Notes under the pieces: model-generated
Databases searched by the model: none
What the model was told of the DNA's origin: nothing
What the model saw: only the letters and a program-made list of their open reading frames with translations
Shown here: positions 9,446 to 18,047 of the stretch, in pieces
Numbering within the stretch: position 1 is the first letter of the stretch
Layout of the letters: each line of letters opens with the position of its first letter
Position numbers and translations under genes: made by a program
NCBI GenBank assembly: GCA_036639955.1
Contig: JAVWHP010000008.1
Coordinates: forward strand, 7,430 to 71,429
Origin: JAVWHP01 sp036639955
GTDB lineage: Bacteria > Bacillota_I > Bacilli_A > Erysipelotrichales > Erysipelotrichaceae
Direction: 5' to 3'
Length of the DNA: 64,000 nt

Positions 9446-10148
9446 TGCGGATGATTTTGGATATGATGAAGCAATAAACTATGGTATTATAAAAGCATAT
9501 AAAGAAGGTATAGTAAGCAGTACTAGTATGATGGCTAACATGCCCGGCTTTGATCATGCAATAGAACTATATAAGAAAAATAATGATATTGGAATAGGTG
9601 TACATTTAACATTAACATGTTATAAACCATTATTAAAAACTCATAAAAACATAGTTAATAAGGATGGCAATTTTGATCGTCCTAACCTAGAGCAATATGA
9701 TTTAGAAGAAGTATATAATGAACTATGTGCCCAAGTAGATAAATGCCTAGAAGCAGGACTACCAATCGATCATTTAGATTCACATCATCACATTCATACA
9801 TTAGAATACTTTAAACCAGTAATAACTAAACTTATAGATAAATACAAATTGCCTATCAGAGGAGGATTTGAATATACAAACAATTATAAGAATGTAGCTA
9901 TATTAAATGATAAATTTTATGCTAAAGACACTACTTTAGAAGGTCTAAAGAATATATGTGAAAGCTTAGAAAATAATATATATGATTTAATGGTACACCC
10001 AGCTTATGTAGACGCCTTCTTAAATAACTCAAGCAGTTATGCTATAAACAGAATTAATGAATTAGAAATACTAACAAGTAAAGAAGCTAAACAACTAATA
10101 AAAGACAATGATATTGAATTATCTACATATAAAGTTTTTAAATTATAA
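9426..10148 (+). CDS. chbG: YdjC/ChbG-family carbohydrate deacetylase
   Basis: The protein begins RLIINADDFGYDEAINYGI, the metal-binding aspartate region of the YdjC family. It has GVHLTLT at about 58-64 and HLDSHHHIHT at about 118-127, supplying the zinc histidines, and a final LMVHPAYVD motif. Characterised ChbG enzymes remove an acetyl group from chitobiose or chitobiose 6-phosphate. The substrate here could be any N-acetylated disaccharide. An amino-sugar PTS operon near 53-57 kb might supply one, but that is inference. Start: AAGAAGG lies about 5-10 bases upstream. Confidence 0.85.
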   Translation: MKRLIINADDFGYDEAINYGIIKAYKEGIVSSTSMMANMPGFDHAIELYKKNNDIGIGVHLTLTCYKPLLKTHKNIVNKDGNFDRPNLEQYDLEEVYNELCAQVDKCLEAGLPIDHLDSHHHIHTLEYFKPVITKLIDKYKLPIRGGFEYTNNYKNVAILNDKFYAKDTTLEGLKNICESLENNIYDLMVHPAYVDAFLNNSSSYAINRINELEILTSKEAKQLIKDNDIELSTYKVFKL

Positions 10149-10263
10149 TACAAATAAAAAAGAATTAAAAATATTTAGGAATAATTATAAACACATCATA
10201 ATAAGAATTAGGTATAATAATACCCTATCTATTCTTATTAAAGACTAGATTAAAGGAGGAAAC

Positions 10264-10695
10264 ATGTTTACAAACAAAGAAATAGATTCTATAAAAGCAC
10301 GTACAACTTTCTTGTTAAACAAAGATTTTAAATTTATTATAAAAGATACTAATATATTATTAAAATCTTCTAATATTTGTTTTCATATTTATATTGAAAA
10401 AGAAATAGCTTTCTATTCAGATATCCTAGTAGAATACAATAAAGAAGTAAGTTTTTATAGTTTAACAGTAATGGAAGTATTAACAAATACTTTTATGAAA
10501 CCAATCTCTTTATTTGATCATGTACTTAATCTTTTAGATTATTTAGAACAAGACTATGAACAAATAACAAGCTATAAGTACTGTACTAGTCTAGATTATG
10601 ATATAGAAAAAAATGAATTGAAAATAGAAGAAGCTTATAATGTATTAGAAAAAGTATTTAAAGAAGCATTACCAATTAATAATGTATTAAACTAA
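10264..10695 (+). CDS. Hypothetical protein (143 aa)
   Basis: I do not recognise a family. It is soluble, without signal peptide or membrane helix, with alternating beta-like segments (FKFIIKDTNILLKSS, ICFHIYIEKEIAFY) in the first half and a helical acidic second half. AAAGGAGG lies 4 bases before the ATG, and TATAAT at 10213-10218 could be its -10 element. It pairs with the next gene 18 bases downstream. Confidence 0.6.
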   Translation: MFTNKEIDSIKARTTFLLNKDFKFIIKDTNILLKSSNICFHIYIEKEIAFYSDILVEYNKEVSFYSLTVMEVLTNTFMKPISLFDHVLNLLDYLEQDYEQITSYKYCTSLDYDIEKNELKIEEAYNVLEKVFKEALPINNVLN

Positions 10696-10713
10696 TATTA
10701 TAAAGGAGTACTT

Positions 10714-10959
10714 ATGAATTATAAAATAGAAATAAAAGAAGAAGGACTAATATACTATGAAGAAGATAAAGTACTATTAGTAGATATAGATTTTAAAGAT
10801 ATTATAAAGTTTATAAGTATTAATCTTATAGAAAACTATGAATATCCTAATAATAACATTATCATAAGTAAAGAAGATAAAATAAGAATAATAAGTAATA
10901 TATATAATGAATTACTAAAGACTAATGATAAAGATAGTTTATATTTAGATATAGATTAA
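10714..10959 (+). CDS. Hypothetical small acidic protein (81 aa)
   Basis: I do not recognise it. It is a short, very acidic soluble protein (EEDKVLLVDIDFKDIIKFI) with no obvious metal-binding or DNA-binding motif. AAAGGAG precedes the ATG. It is the second gene of a two-gene unit closed by a strong terminator immediately after the stop codon. Confidence 0.55.
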   Translation: MNYKIEIKEEGLIYYEEDKVLLVDIDFKDIIKFISINLIENYEYPNNNIIISKEDKIRIISNIYNELLKTNDKDSLYLDID

Positions 10960-10960
10960 T

Positions 10961-10985
10961 GCCTCCCTAATAAGGGAGGCTTTTT
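10961..10985 (+). terminator. Rho-independent terminator
   Basis: GCCTCCCT pairs perfectly with AGGGAGGC around a 4-base loop, followed by TTTTT. It ends the two-gene hypothetical unit. Confidence 0.9.
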
Positions 10986-11071
10986 AATATATAAATAAAA
11001 AGATAATATAAGAGCATAAACTAATAATATATGTTAAAATAATTGAATAGAAATATTATGGAGGAATAAGA

Positions 11072-12247
11072 ATGGACATATATGAAAAGAGTTTAGAATT
11101 ACATAAATTACATAGAGGTAAGATATCTATAAATAGTAAAGTTGAAGTTAATAATTTAAATGATTTAGCGCTAGCTTATAGTCCTGGTGTTGCTCAACCT
11201 TGTAGAGAAATAGTTAAAGATATTAATACTGTATATGATTATACGAATAGAGGTAATAGTGTAGCAGTTATAAGTGATGGAAGTGCTGTATTAGGTTTAG
11301 GTAATATTGGTGCAATACCAGCACTTCCAGTTATGGAAGGTAAGGCTGTTTTATTTAAAACTTTTGCTAATATAGATGCTACTCCTTTATGTATTGATGT
11401 TCATACGACTGAGGAGATCATAGCTGTAGTTAAAGCTTTAGCTCCTACTTTTGGTGGTATATTATTAGAAGATATAGCAGCACCTAAATGTGTAGAAATA
11501 GAAAGAAGATTAAAGAAAGAATTGGATATACCTGTATTTCATGATGATCAACATGGAACTGCTATAATAGCTTTAGCTGCAATTATTAATGTAATGAGAT
11601 TAACTAATAAGACTAAAGATAATATAAGAGTAGTAATGAGTGGAGCAGGAGCTGCTGGTAGTTCTATAATTAAGTTGATGGCAGATTATGGAATTAAACA
11701 TATAGAAGCTTTTGATTATGATGGTCAAATTAGACAAGTAGATCGTTTATCTTATGATTTCTTAAAGAAAGAATTATTAGAAGTAGTTAATTTAGAAGGA
11801 ATTAAGTATGATAGTTTAGCTGATGCATTAGTAGGCGCAGATGTATTTTTAGGAGTATCTGCACCTAATATAGTAAGTAAAGAAATGGTAGCTAGTATGG
11901 CTGATAAGTGTGCAGTATTTGCTATGGCAAATCCTACACCAGAAATAATGCCAGAAGATGCTATAGAAGCAGGAGCTTATATAGTAGGATCTGGAAGAAG
12001 TGATTATCCAAATCAAGTTAATAACGTATTAGCATTTCCTGGTTTATTTAGAGGAGTATTAGATGCTAAAGCAACATGTATAAATGAAGAAATGAAAATG
12101 GCAGCAGCTAATGCATTAGCATATTTAATAAGTGATGAAGAACTAACTAATGAATATATTATTCCAGGACCATTTGATAAAAGAGTAGTAACAAGTATTG
12201 CTCAAGCAGTAGCTAAATGTGCGATAGATAAAGAATTGGTACGTTAA
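11072..12247 (+). CDS. NAD(P)-dependent malic enzyme (short form)
   Basis: It converts malate to pyruvate and CO2 with reduction of NAD(P). Signatures are LALAYSPGVAQPC (about 31-43), SDGSAVLGLGNIGAIPALPV (about 69-88) with the downstream catalytic Lys in MEGKAVLFK, the metal region EDIAAPKC, FHDDQHGTAI, and the nucleotide loop MSGAGAAGSS. Length 391 fits the short bacterial form without a phosphotransacetylase tail. A GGAGG precedes the ATG. The two fumarase subunit genes follow after 1 base, so the operon interconverts fumarate, malate and pyruvate. Confidence 0.93.
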   Translation: MDIYEKSLELHKLHRGKISINSKVEVNNLNDLALAYSPGVAQPCREIVKDINTVYDYTNRGNSVAVISDGSAVLGLGNIGAIPALPVMEGKAVLFKTFANIDATPLCIDVHTTEEIIAVVKALAPTFGGILLEDIAAPKCVEIERRLKKELDIPVFHDDQHGTAIIALAAIINVMRLTNKTKDNIRVVMSGAGAAGSSIIKLMADYGIKHIEAFDYDGQIRQVDRLSYDFLKKELLEVVNLEGIKYDSLADALVGADVFLGVSAPNIVSKEMVASMADKCAVFAMANPTPEIMPEDAIEAGAYIVGSGRSDYPNQVNNVLAFPGLFRGVLDAKATCINEEMKMAAANALAYLISDEELTNEYIIPGPFDKRVVTSIAQAVAKCAIDKELVR

Positions 12248-12248
12248 A

Positions 12249-13094
12249 ATGCGTGAATATGATGTTAAAGAACTAATACCAATCATTTCTAAGATGGTAC
12301 AAGATATTAATTTTGCTTATCCTAAAGATGTATATAGTAAGTTAATGGATGCTAAAAATTTAGAAAAGAATGCAATAGCTAAACAAACATTAGAATTACT
12401 AGAGAAGAATGAAGCTATTGCTAAGGATACTAGAATACCAGTATGTCAAGATACTGGGATGGTCATAGTTTATATTAATGTTGGTCAAGATATACATTTA
12501 GTTAATGGAGATTTAAATAGTGCTATTAATGAAGGTGTTGCTAAAGGTTATAATGATGGTTATTTACGTAAGTCTGTAGTAAGTGATCCTTTATTTAATA
12601 GACTTAATACTAAAGATAATACTCCTTGTATTATATATACTAATATAGTTCCTGGTGATAAAATAGAATTAACATTGAATGCAAAAGGTTTTGGTTCTGA
12701 AAATATGTCTGTTATAAAGATGTTACCACCTAGTGCTTCTTTAGCTGGAGTAAAAGAAGTAGTATTAGAAGCAGTTAAGAATGCTGGTCCTAATGCTTGT
12801 CCTCCGATGGTAGTAGGTGTTGGTATTGGTGGTAGTTTTGATTATTGTGCAGTATTAGCTAAAAAAGCTATTAGTAGAAGTTTAGATATTAATAATAGTG
12901 ATCCTTTATATGCTAAATTAGAAAATGAATTACTTTTAGCTATTAATGAACTTGATATTGGGCCTCAAGGACTTCATGGTAATACTACTGCTTTAAAGGT
13001 AAATATAGAACAGTTTCCTACTCATATAGCTAGTTTACCTGTTGGTGTTAATATTTCTTGTCATATAACTAGACATGCGAGGATAATCTTATGA
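12249..13094 (+). CDS. Class I fumarate hydratase/tartrate dehydratase, alpha subunit
   Basis: This is the iron-sulfur subunit of the two-protein class I hydro-lyase. Cluster cysteines appear in PVCQDTGMVIV (about 64), in NACPPMVVGVGIGG (about 181), and near the C-terminus in ISCHITRHARIIL (about 269). The cluster makes it oxygen-sensitive, consistent with an anaerobe. Fumarate to malate is the likely reaction because a malic enzyme gene precedes it. L-tartrate dehydratase (TtdA) is the main alternative, since the families are not separable by eye. It overlaps the beta subunit gene by 4 bases (ATGA), implying coupled translation. Confidence 0.88.
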   Translation: MREYDVKELIPIISKMVQDINFAYPKDVYSKLMDAKNLEKNAIAKQTLELLEKNEAIAKDTRIPVCQDTGMVIVYINVGQDIHLVNGDLNSAINEGVAKGYNDGYLRKSVVSDPLFNRLNTKDNTPCIIYTNIVPGDKIELTLNAKGFGSENMSVIKMLPPSASLAGVKEVVLEAVKNAGPNACPPMVVGVGIGGSFDYCAVLAKKAISRSLDINNSDPLYAKLENELLLAINELDIGPQGLHGNTTALKVNIEQFPTHIASLPVGVNISCHITRHARIIL

Positions 13095-13612
13095 TAAATT
13101 TAAATGTGCCTTTAGATAGGAATAAACTTAAGGAATTACGTGCTGGTGATAGTGTACTTATATCTGGTATAATTTATACTGCTAGAGATGCTGCTCATCA
13201 AAGAATGTTTGAAATGAGTGAGGCTGGACTAGCACTACCGTTTAATGTCGTTGATCAAATTATATATTATGTAGGTCCTTCACCAACTCCACCTAATCAT
13301 ATAATAGGTAGTGCCGGTCCAACGACCTCTAAAAGAATGGATAAGTATACTCCATTGCTCTATTCGCAAGGCTTAGCAGCTACCATAGGTAAGGGGTATA
13401 GGAGTGCTGAGGTAGCGGCTGCTATTGTTGCGAATAATGGAATATACTTAGTAGCTATTGGTGGGGCTGGAGCCCTTTTAGCTCAGTGTATAAAGAAGTG
13501 TGAAGTAATAGCTTTTGATGATTTAGGTACTGAAGCTATTCATAAATTAGAAGTGATAGACTTTCCTTGTGTTGTAGCTATAGATACGTTAGGTAATAAT
13601 CTATATGAGTAA
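13091..13612 (+). CDS. Class I fumarate hydratase/tartrate dehydratase, beta subunit
   Basis: The partner subunit carries the conserved SGIIYTARDAAHQRM (about 24-38), GPTTSKRMDKY (about 78) and IGKGYRS (about 96) motifs of the C-terminal fumarase domain. In one-chain class I fumarases this follows the alpha part directly. Length 173 is normal. Its stop region overlaps the cutC start by 8 bases, so alpha, beta and cutC form a tightly packed run with malic enzyme. Confidence 0.88.
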   Translation: MINLNVPLDRNKLKELRAGDSVLISGIIYTARDAAHQRMFEMSEAGLALPFNVVDQIIYYVGPSPTPPNHIIGSAGPTTSKRMDKYTPLLYSQGLAATIGKGYRSAEVAAAIVANNGIYLVAIGGAGALLAQCIKKCEVIAFDDLGTEAIHKLEVIDFPCVVAIDTLGNNLYE

Positions 13613-14354
13613 TATAATATTTGAAGTATGTGCAGGTAGTTATGAAGATGTAGTTAATGCTAGTGATGGGGGAGCTTCTAGAATAGAATTAAATTCAGCT
13701 TTATATTTAGGAGGATTAACTCCTAGTTTAGCTGAATTTAATTTAAGTTATGCTTATACTAAGCTCCCCATCATAGTTATGATTAGACCTAGACCTGCTG
13801 GTTTCTATTATAACCAATATGAATTTAATACTATGTATGAAGATGCTAAAATTTTAATTAATCATGGTGCTGCTGGTATTGCTTTTGGTTGCCTTAACTT
13901 AGACTGCTCAATTGACATTGCTAAATGTCAATCGCTAGTGAAACTAGCTCACGATAATAATCGTGAAGCAGTCTTCCACCGTGCCTTTGATCTAATTCCT
14001 AATCAGTTAGAAGCCATTCATCAATTAATTGATTTAGGTTTTGATCGTGTTTTAACTAGTTGTGGAGCAACTAGTGCTCCTTTAGTACCCAATAGTTTTA
14101 TAGATCTTATTAAGGCTTCTAAAGGCTCTATTGATATCCTAGCAGGATGTGGTTTTAATAAAGATAACATTAAAGAATTTATAACTAAAACTAATATTAA
14201 AGAAATTCACGCATCAGCCAAAACCTACAAGTTAGATCCAACAACATCTAATAGTAACGTAAGCTATTCTTATTCTAATATTCAAGACAGCTATGAAATT
14301 TGTAGTCTATCTAATATTAAAGAAATAACTAAACTTCTTAAAACTATAAAATAA
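13605..14354 (+). CDS. cutC: CutC family protein
   Basis: The TIM-barrel CutC family is clear from FEVCAGSYEDVVNASDGGAS with RIEL directly after it, IVMIRPRPAGFYY, AVFHRAFDLIPNQ, RVLTSCGATSAP and IDILAGCG. Family members were linked to copper homeostasis, but the true activity is uncertain. It overlaps the fumarase beta gene and ends in a terminator, so it is the last gene of the malate/fumarate operon. The functional link to those enzymes is not obvious. Confidence 0.9.
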   Translation: MSNIIFEVCAGSYEDVVNASDGGASRIELNSALYLGGLTPSLAEFNLSYAYTKLPIIVMIRPRPAGFYYNQYEFNTMYEDAKILINHGAAGIAFGCLNLDCSIDIAKCQSLVKLAHDNNREAVFHRAFDLIPNQLEAIHQLIDLGFDRVLTSCGATSAPLVPNSFIDLIKASKGSIDILAGCGFNKDNIKEFITKTNIKEIHASAKTYKLDPTTSNSNVSYSYSNIQDSYEICSLSNIKEITKLLKTIK

Positions 14355-14392
14355 TATAAAACTAGCCATTTTGAATGTGGCTAGTTTTATAT
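14354..14392 (+). terminator. Rho-independent terminator after cutC
   Basis: A 15-base arm (14354-14368) pairs with 14378-14392 around a 9-base loop, with the AT-rich base of the stem giving a T-run. It closes the malic enzyme-fumarase-cutC operon. Confidence 0.85.
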
Positions 14393-14413
14393 TATATAAT
14401 ATTATAAATACTA

Positions 14414-14422
14414 TGCTATAAT
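14414..14422 (+). promoter_or_regulatory. Extended -10 promoter of the LytTR gene
   Basis: TGCTATAAT matches the extended -10 (TGnTATAAT), 22 bases before the LytTR start codon. No good -35 is seen, as expected for an extended -10 promoter. Confidence 0.6.
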
Positions 14423-14444
14423 AAATAATATAAGGAGTGATAAT

Positions 14445-15110
14445 ATGCGTATAGTTATAATAGATAATTTAGATTTTACTTCTAAATTAATTATAGGTCT
14501 ATTAAGTTCTACTAAAGAAGAACTTATCTTTAATCATTATATTGATTTAGATTCTTTTATTAATTCTAATAAAGTAGATACTCAAGTGCTATTTCTTCCT
14601 ATAATATATAATAATCATAATATAGATATTATATTAAATAGAATTAGTTCTAATATGAGTATAGTATATACTCATGCTTTTCTTTCTTTAATTACTCCTA
14701 ATAATTTAATATATTATTTACCAGATAATAATTTAAATAGTCTTAAGTCTATTATTACTAATATTAGTAAAACTGATAATATATTTAAAGAGTATTTCTT
14801 AAATTATAATGGTATTAAAGCAGTTTTAAAATACAAGGATATTATATATATTGAAAAGTTAGAAAAGAATTTAGTTTATCATACTACTAGTGGTATCTTT
14901 TATGAAAGAGCTTCTATTAATAAAAAAGAATTGGCTTTAGTTAATTATAATTTTATTAGAATTCATGTTTCTTATTTAGTTAATTTTAATTGGGTTTTTA
15001 AGATTAATGATAATATTTTAACTTTAACTAATAATGAGGAATTACCTATTTCTAGATCTAAAAAGAAACTAGTTGAGAATCATATTAGATCATTAACTAA
15101 GTTGGACTAA
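14445..15110 (+). CDS. LytTR-family transcriptional regulator with degenerate receiver
   Basis: The C-terminal 100 residues form a LytTR DNA-binding domain: KYKDIIYIEKLEKNLVYHT, the helix FYERASINKKELALVNY, FIRIHVSYLVNFNWVFKI, and LPISRSKKKLVENH. The N-terminal 110 residues have receiver-like spacing (MRIVIIDN), but the expected phosphoacceptor region reads VLFLPII, with Pro where Asp should be. Phosphorylation control is therefore unlikely. It stands alone without a histidine kinase gene, and its own TAAGGAGTG site precedes the ATG. It ends about 60 bases before the structured RNA region, which it could regulate. Confidence 0.8.
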   Translation: MRIVIIDNLDFTSKLIIGLLSSTKEELIFNHYIDLDSFINSNKVDTQVLFLPIIYNNHNIDIILNRISSNMSIVYTHAFLSLITPNNLIYYLPDNNLNSLKSIITNISKTDNIFKEYFLNYNGIKAVLKYKDIIYIEKLEKNLVYHTTSGIFYERASINKKELALVNYNFIRIHVSYLVNFNWVFKINDNILTLTNNEELPISRSKKKLVENHIRSLTKLD

Positions 15111-15135
15111 TTCTATACTAGTCTTTCCACTTCTA

Positions 15136-15163
15136 TAGACTTATTAGATATATGATATATAAT
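15136..15163 (+). promoter_or_regulatory. Candidate promoter for the structured RNA
   Basis: TATAAT at 15158-15163 is a perfect -10. TAGACT at 15136-15141 is a fair -35 with 16-base spacing. No protein start follows within the next 600 bases that a ribosome site would support, so the product is probably untranslated. Confidence 0.5.
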
Positions 15164-15169
15164 GTAAAT

Positions 15170-15587
15170 GTAAAGAAGGAGTAGTAAAAGAAAGAGAGCG
15201 GTGGTAACATGGGAACATCAGTTACTAATAGGTTGTAAGCTAATAAAAGCGTAATAAAACAATCTATTTAGATAAACAGGAAAACTTTACAGATTGAGTA
15301 GGTAAGACTTTGCTAATTGTAAACATCTTAGGTGAAAGCTAAAAAGAGTTTAAGTAAACTAAAGAGCAAAGATAAGTAAGGTAAAGTGGAACTGACAACA
15401 GAATGTATCTAGTAGTTTAAAATAAAACGAAGGATACGAAGGACATGTTCAATAAAGTAAGCTAGAACATGTAGTTACAAAGAAGTAAAGTTTAGAATGA
15501 TTGCGACGATTAAATTAGATTGAAGTTGATTAAAGTTTCGGCTTGTGTTGGAACGAGTAAAAAGCCCCTAGTAATAGGGGCTTTTAA
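15170..15587 (+). ncRNA. Candidate large structured non-coding RNA (about 420 nt)
   Basis: This stretch has no credible open reading frame, yet it is richer in G than the surrounding intergenic DNA and is bounded by a promoter-like element and a strong terminator. It contains several long complementary segments: 15260-15265 with 15291-15296; 15308-15314 with 15365-15371 (CTTTGCT/AGCAAAG), enclosing small hairpins at 15328-15342 and 15347-15360; 15405-15409 with 15433-15437; 15443-15450 with 15465-15472 (ACATGTTC/GAACATGT); and a possible long-range pair 15284-15290 with 15381-15387. The organisation is that of a folded RNA rather than a leader, because no gene follows before the terminator. 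I do not recognise the family. RNase P, tmRNA and SRP RNA signatures are absent. Confidence 0.55.
15559..15587 (+). terminator. Strong terminator of the structured RNA
   Basis: AAAAGCCCCTA pairs with TAGGGGCTTTT around a short loop, followed by T residues. No coding region precedes it for 450 bases, so it must end the non-coding transcript. Confidence 0.9.
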
Positions 15588-15735
15588 ATTATCTAATGTA
15601 ATAAGAATTTTACTTATATAATATCATAATAGTAATTATTCAATCATAAAAATACTCTGTATTTTAGTATTTACTTTACCTTAATAATAATTATAAAAAA
15701 TTATTAAAATATCTGTTTAGTTAAACCATAATATT

Positions 15736-15744
15736 TGGTATAAT
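15736..15744 (+). promoter_or_regulatory. Extended -10 promoter before rsmG
   Basis: TGGTATAAT is a perfect extended -10 element, 26 bases ahead of the rsmG start codon. It lies downstream of the RNA terminator, so rsmG-noc-soj-spo0J has its own promoter. Bases 15588-15735 hold only AT-rich DNA. Confidence 0.65.
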
Positions 15745-15769
15745 AAACAGTACCCGGAGGTGAGTATAG

Positions 15770-16486
15770 ATGAATAAATATAGTGATTACTTTGTTAAAA
15801 GTTTAGAAGGGCATGGAATAGTATTGAGTGATCTTCAATTATTACAATTTGATAACTATGCTAAACTTTTAATAGAGTGGAATAATAAAATGAATTTAAC
15901 TGCTATATTAGACTTAGAAGATATATATGAAAAGCACTTCTTAGATTCTATATTACCTAGTTTTTATTATAAGATAGAAGGTAAACTTTGTGATGTTGGT
16001 GCTGGTGCTGGTTTCCCATCTTTACCATTAAAGATTATATATCCAGAATTAGAAGTAACTATTGTAGAACCTTTAGGAAAACGTTGTTTATTTTTAAATG
16101 AAGTAGTAAAACAATTAAAGTTAAATAATGTTACTATAGCTAATGAACGTAGTGAAGATTATGTTAAACTACATAGAGAAGAATTTGATATAGTTAGTGC
16201 TAGAGCTGTAGCTAATCTAGCTGTATTAAGTGAATTGTGTATTCCTTTAGTTAAAATGAATGGTACTTTCTTAGCATTAAAGGGTATGCATGGTGATGAA
16301 GAATATAATGTAGCTAAAAAAGCAATAGATATATTAGGCTGTGAATTAATAAAACGTTATGAATATAAATTAAGTGATGACTCCTTAAGAATAAATTTTG
16401 CTTTTAAAAAAATAAAGCATACAGCTATTAAATATCCAAGAGTATATGGAAAAATTAAGAAGAGTCCTTTAGGAGGAAATATATGA
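15770..16486 (+). CDS. rsmG: 16S rRNA (guanine527-N7)-methyltransferase
   Basis: RsmG (GidB) methylates G527 in the 16S rRNA 530 loop using S-adenosylmethionine. The SAM-binding motif CDVGAGAGFPSLPLKI lies at about 74-89, and EKHFLDSILP and VSARAVANLAVL are family signatures. Length 238 is normal. CCGGAGGTG precedes the ATG. It overlaps noc by 4 bases. The order rsmG-noc-soj-spo0J is conserved in Bacillota close to the chromosome origin, which suggests this window lies near oriC. Confidence 0.95.
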   Translation: MNKYSDYFVKSLEGHGIVLSDLQLLQFDNYAKLLIEWNNKMNLTAILDLEDIYEKHFLDSILPSFYYKIEGKLCDVGAGAGFPSLPLKIIYPELEVTIVEPLGKRCLFLNEVVKQLKLNNVTIANERSEDYVKLHREEFDIVSARAVANLAVLSELCIPLVKMNGTFLALKGMHGDEEYNVAKKAIDILGCELIKRYEYKLSDDSLRINFAFKKIKHTAIKYPRVYGKIKKSPLGGNI

Positions 16487-17241
16487 AAGAATTTGTAAAG
16501 ATAGGAATAGATGAAATTGTTGCTAATCCTTATCAACCTAGATTAGATTTTGATCCTGAATTATTAATGGATTTAGCACAATCTATAAGGGCTAATGGTT
16601 TGATACATCCTATTTCCGTACGACGTACGGATAAGGGGTATGAGATTGTAGCTGGAGAACGTAGATATCGTGCTATGAAGATGATAGGTATACAAGAACT
16701 ACAAGTTAATGTAATGGATGCTAATGAATTACAAATGGCAGAAATGGCTTTAGTAGAAAATATACAAAGAGAAAATCTAAGTGCAGTAGAAGAAGCTAAA
16801 TCTTATGTTCAAATTATGAAAGGATCTAAGCTAACACAAGCACAATTAGCATTAAAGATTGGTAAGTCACAGTCTTCTATAGCTAATAAAATAAGATTAT
16901 TAAATTTAGATGAAGATGTACAAACAGCAGTAATAACCCATAAAATTAGTGAGAGACATGCTAGAGCATTATTAAATGAAACAAAAGAACAACAAAAAGA
17001 GTATCTAAAATCAATAATTGATGATAAACTAAAAGTAGCACAAATAGAAACTATAGTTAAGAAGGCTCACCAACCAGTTGTAGCTAAACCAAAATTTAAA
17101 GCAGTAACAAAGAATGTTAAATTAGGAATAAATACAGTAAAACAAGCAGTAGCAATGAGTAAGAAAACAGGTATTACTGTTAATATGCAAGAAGAAGAAA
17201 ATGAAGAAGAATATAGAATAACAATTGTATTTCCAAAATAA
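16483..17241 (+). CDS. noc: Nucleoid occlusion protein Noc (ParB family)
   Basis: Noc is a ParB-family CTPase that binds dispersed sites and keeps division off the nucleoid. The ParB/Srx CTP-binding box is VAGERRYRAMK (about 56-66). NPYQPR lies at about 12-17, ENIQRENLSAVEEA at about 92-105, and the helix-turn-helix LTQAQLALKIGKSQSSIANK at about 116-135. It is assigned to Noc rather than Spo0J by its position between rsmG and soj, with a second parB paralogue after soj. The N-terminus lacks an obvious amphipathic membrane-targeting helix like that of B. subtilis Noc, so membrane recruitment is uncertain. Confidence 0.85.
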   Translation: MKEFVKIGIDEIVANPYQPRLDFDPELLMDLAQSIRANGLIHPISVRRTDKGYEIVAGERRYRAMKMIGIQELQVNVMDANELQMAEMALVENIQRENLSAVEEAKSYVQIMKGSKLTQAQLALKIGKSQSSIANKIRLLNLDEDVQTAVITHKISERHARALLNETKEQQKEYLKSIIDDKLKVAQIETIVKKAHQPVVAKPKFKAVTKNVKLGINTVKQAVAMSKKTGITVNMQEEENEEEYRITIVFPK

Positions 17242-17259
17242 AAGATAGGATGTGTTAAG

Positions 17260-18027
17260 ATGGGAAAAATAATAGCTGTTTCAAATCAAAAAGGTGGAGT
17301 AGGTAAAACTACTACTAGTATTAATTTAGCTGCTGGATTAGGCTACTTAGGAAAAAGAGTTCTTTTAGTAGATTTTGATCCACAAGGAAACGCTACTCAA
17401 GGAATTGGAACTAAGGTTAATAGTAAGTTTCCTTGTGTATATAATTTAATAATGGAAGATTGTGAAGTTAAAGATGTAGTATGTCACTTAAATACACCTC
17501 CAGTAGACATTATACCTGCTAGTATAAATTTAGCAGGGGCAGATCTACAAATGGCAAAATTTGAAGTAGGTAAAGAAGAATTACTAAAGAAGAAATTAGA
17601 TGTAGTAAGAGATGATTATGATTTTATCATTATAGATTGTCCACCTTCATTAGGTTTATTAAATACTAATGCTTTAACAGCTGCTGATTCAGTAATTATA
17701 CCTGTTCAATGTGAATATTATGCATTAGAAGGGGTTACTCAATTATTAATGACTATAAGATTAGTACAGCAGTTATTTAATAAGAATTTAATAATAGAAG
17801 GGGTAGTACTTACAATGTATGATGCTAGAACTAAACTTAGTGTAGAAGTTCAACAAGAAGTAAGAAAGCATTTTAAAGATCGTGTATATAAGAGTTTTAT
17901 CCCACGTAATGTTAAACTTAGTGAAGCTCCATCTCGTGGAATGTCAATCTTTGAATATGATGTACAATGTTTAGGTGCAAAAGCTTATGCAGGATTAGCT
18001 AGTGAATTAGTTAAAATGAATAGATAG
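17260..18027 (+). CDS. soj: Chromosome-partitioning ATPase ParA/Soj
   Basis: The deviant Walker A NQKGGVGKTTTSINLA (about 8-23) carries both signature lysines. Walker A' is VLLVDFDPQGNA and Walker B is FIIIDCPPSLG. ParA dimers bind DNA with ATP and are released by the ParB partner encoded next. In Bacilli they also tune DnaA. Length 255 and the tail EAPSRGMSIFEYD are standard. It lies 18 bases after noc and 20 before spo0J. Confidence 0.95.
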   Translation: MGKIIAVSNQKGGVGKTTTSINLAAGLGYLGKRVLLVDFDPQGNATQGIGTKVNSKFPCVYNLIMEDCEVKDVVCHLNTPPVDIIPASINLAGADLQMAKFEVGKEELLKKKLDVVRDDYDFIIIDCPPSLGLLNTNALTAADSVIIPVQCEYYALEGVTQLLMTIRLVQQLFNKNLIIEGVVLTMYDARTKLSVEVQQEVRKHFKDRVYKSFIPRNVKLSEAPSRGMSIFEYDVQCLGAKAYAGLASELVKMNR

Positions 18028-18047
18028 TAGTAAACAAGGAGGATTAT

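Noticed and set aside
15209..15241. Short frame starting ATGGGAACATCA inside the RNA region
   Set aside because: It has only about ten codons, lacks a good ribosome site and has no continuation, so it is not a credible gene.
15170..15587. RNase P RNA, tmRNA or SRP RNA at the structured region
   Set aside because: ACAGAATG and TGATTGCG loosely resemble RNase P segments, but the universal GAGGAAAGTCC element is absent. There is no tmRNA end signature and no SRP GGAAGCAG loop.
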